Positions 5,356-5,425 of a DNA stretch of 5,425 nt are shown piece by piece. The DNA comes from DATAFT01 sp035544635 (GTDB lineage: Bacteria > Acidobacteriota > Thermoanaerobaculia > Multivoradales > Multivoraceae). Positions within the stretch are counted from its first letter, which is position 1, and each line of letters begins with the position of its first letter. A program made the translations under genes and the position numbers. The stretch spans positions 1-5,425 of the forward strand of contig DATKDQ010000054.1 of assembly GCA_035544635.1 (NCBI GenBank). The letters run 5' to 3'. The notes under the pieces were generated by a model. It saw only the letters and a list, made by a program, of their open reading frames with translations, did no database searches and was not told the DNA's origin.

Positions 5356-5425
5356 TGGAATCTGTCGGTCAGCGGATTGCACATGATAAGGCCGGGGGGA
5401 CACGGTTCAGCGCTTGCCGCTAGAC

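Larger units (their letters stand above)
5158..5425. other. Non-coding tail with clustered inverted repeats; no gene recognised
   Basis: No reading frame here on either strand gives protein-like sequence; the open frames are arginine/serine/alanine-rich shadows without family motifs. I checked for tRNA T-arm and anticodon patterns and for tmRNA or SRP RNA signatures and found none that fold. The region holds the hairpins listed separately at 5276-5317 and 5324-5355. It could be the 3' flank of a leftward gene lying beyond the window, or include a small RNA. Confidence 0.5.

Noticed and set aside
5130..5423. 97-residue plus-strand frame in the tail
   Set aside because: It starts inside the terminator-like hairpin, has no ribosome site, and its Arg/Ser/Ala-rich sequence resembles no protein family.
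5356..5425. tRNA-like words in the right-hand tail (ggattgcaca; ggttcag; on the minus strand ctcgattcc)
   Set aside because: The flanking bases do not pair into anticodon, D- or T-stems, and no acceptor stem could be closed.

Overview
This looks like ordinary chromosomal DNA from a GC-rich, Gram-negative-type bacterium. GC is about two thirds or more by eye. A periplasmic FkpA/Mip-type prolyl isomerase and a Tat-type leader imply a diderm cell. The gene set would suit Acidobacteriota or another GC-rich soil or environmental phylum, but that placement is inference; nothing in the window fixes it.

Layout: the window is organised around a divergent intergenic region at about 2723-2937. Leftward on the minus strand run three genes: an FKBP-type prolyl isomerase (TTG start with a clear Shine-Dalgarno), a gamma-glutamyltransferase-superfamily Ntn hydrolase that lacks several hallmarks of true GGT, and the first 77 codons of a PrpE-type propionyl/acetyl-CoA synthetase cut by the window edge. 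Gaps of 88 bp (with the preferred GTG start) and 37 bp fit one transcript. Rightward on the plus strand run two tightly packed genes, 4 bp apart: an MFS transporter of the nucleoside:H+ symporter (NupG/XapB-like) type and a hydroxypyruvate-isomerase-like TIM-barrel protein with a Tat-like leader.

The last ~305 bp (5120-5425) hold no convincing gene. They contain a run of inverted repeats: one at the stop codon of the isomerase gene, a strong 11-bp stem that reads best as a minus-strand terminator, and two short adjacent hairpins. No CRISPR array, transposase, tRNA or rRNA gene was recognised.

How the genes may work together: the plus-strand pair looks like a small carbohydrate or nucleoside uptake and isomerisation unit, possibly with the isomerase outside the cytoplasm. 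The minus-strand genes share no obvious pathway (protein folding, amide/peptide hydrolysis, short-chain acyl activation). I found no clear evidence of a wholly new system. The items most worth checking are the exported isomerase/transporter pair, the diverged GGT active site, and the structured tail.
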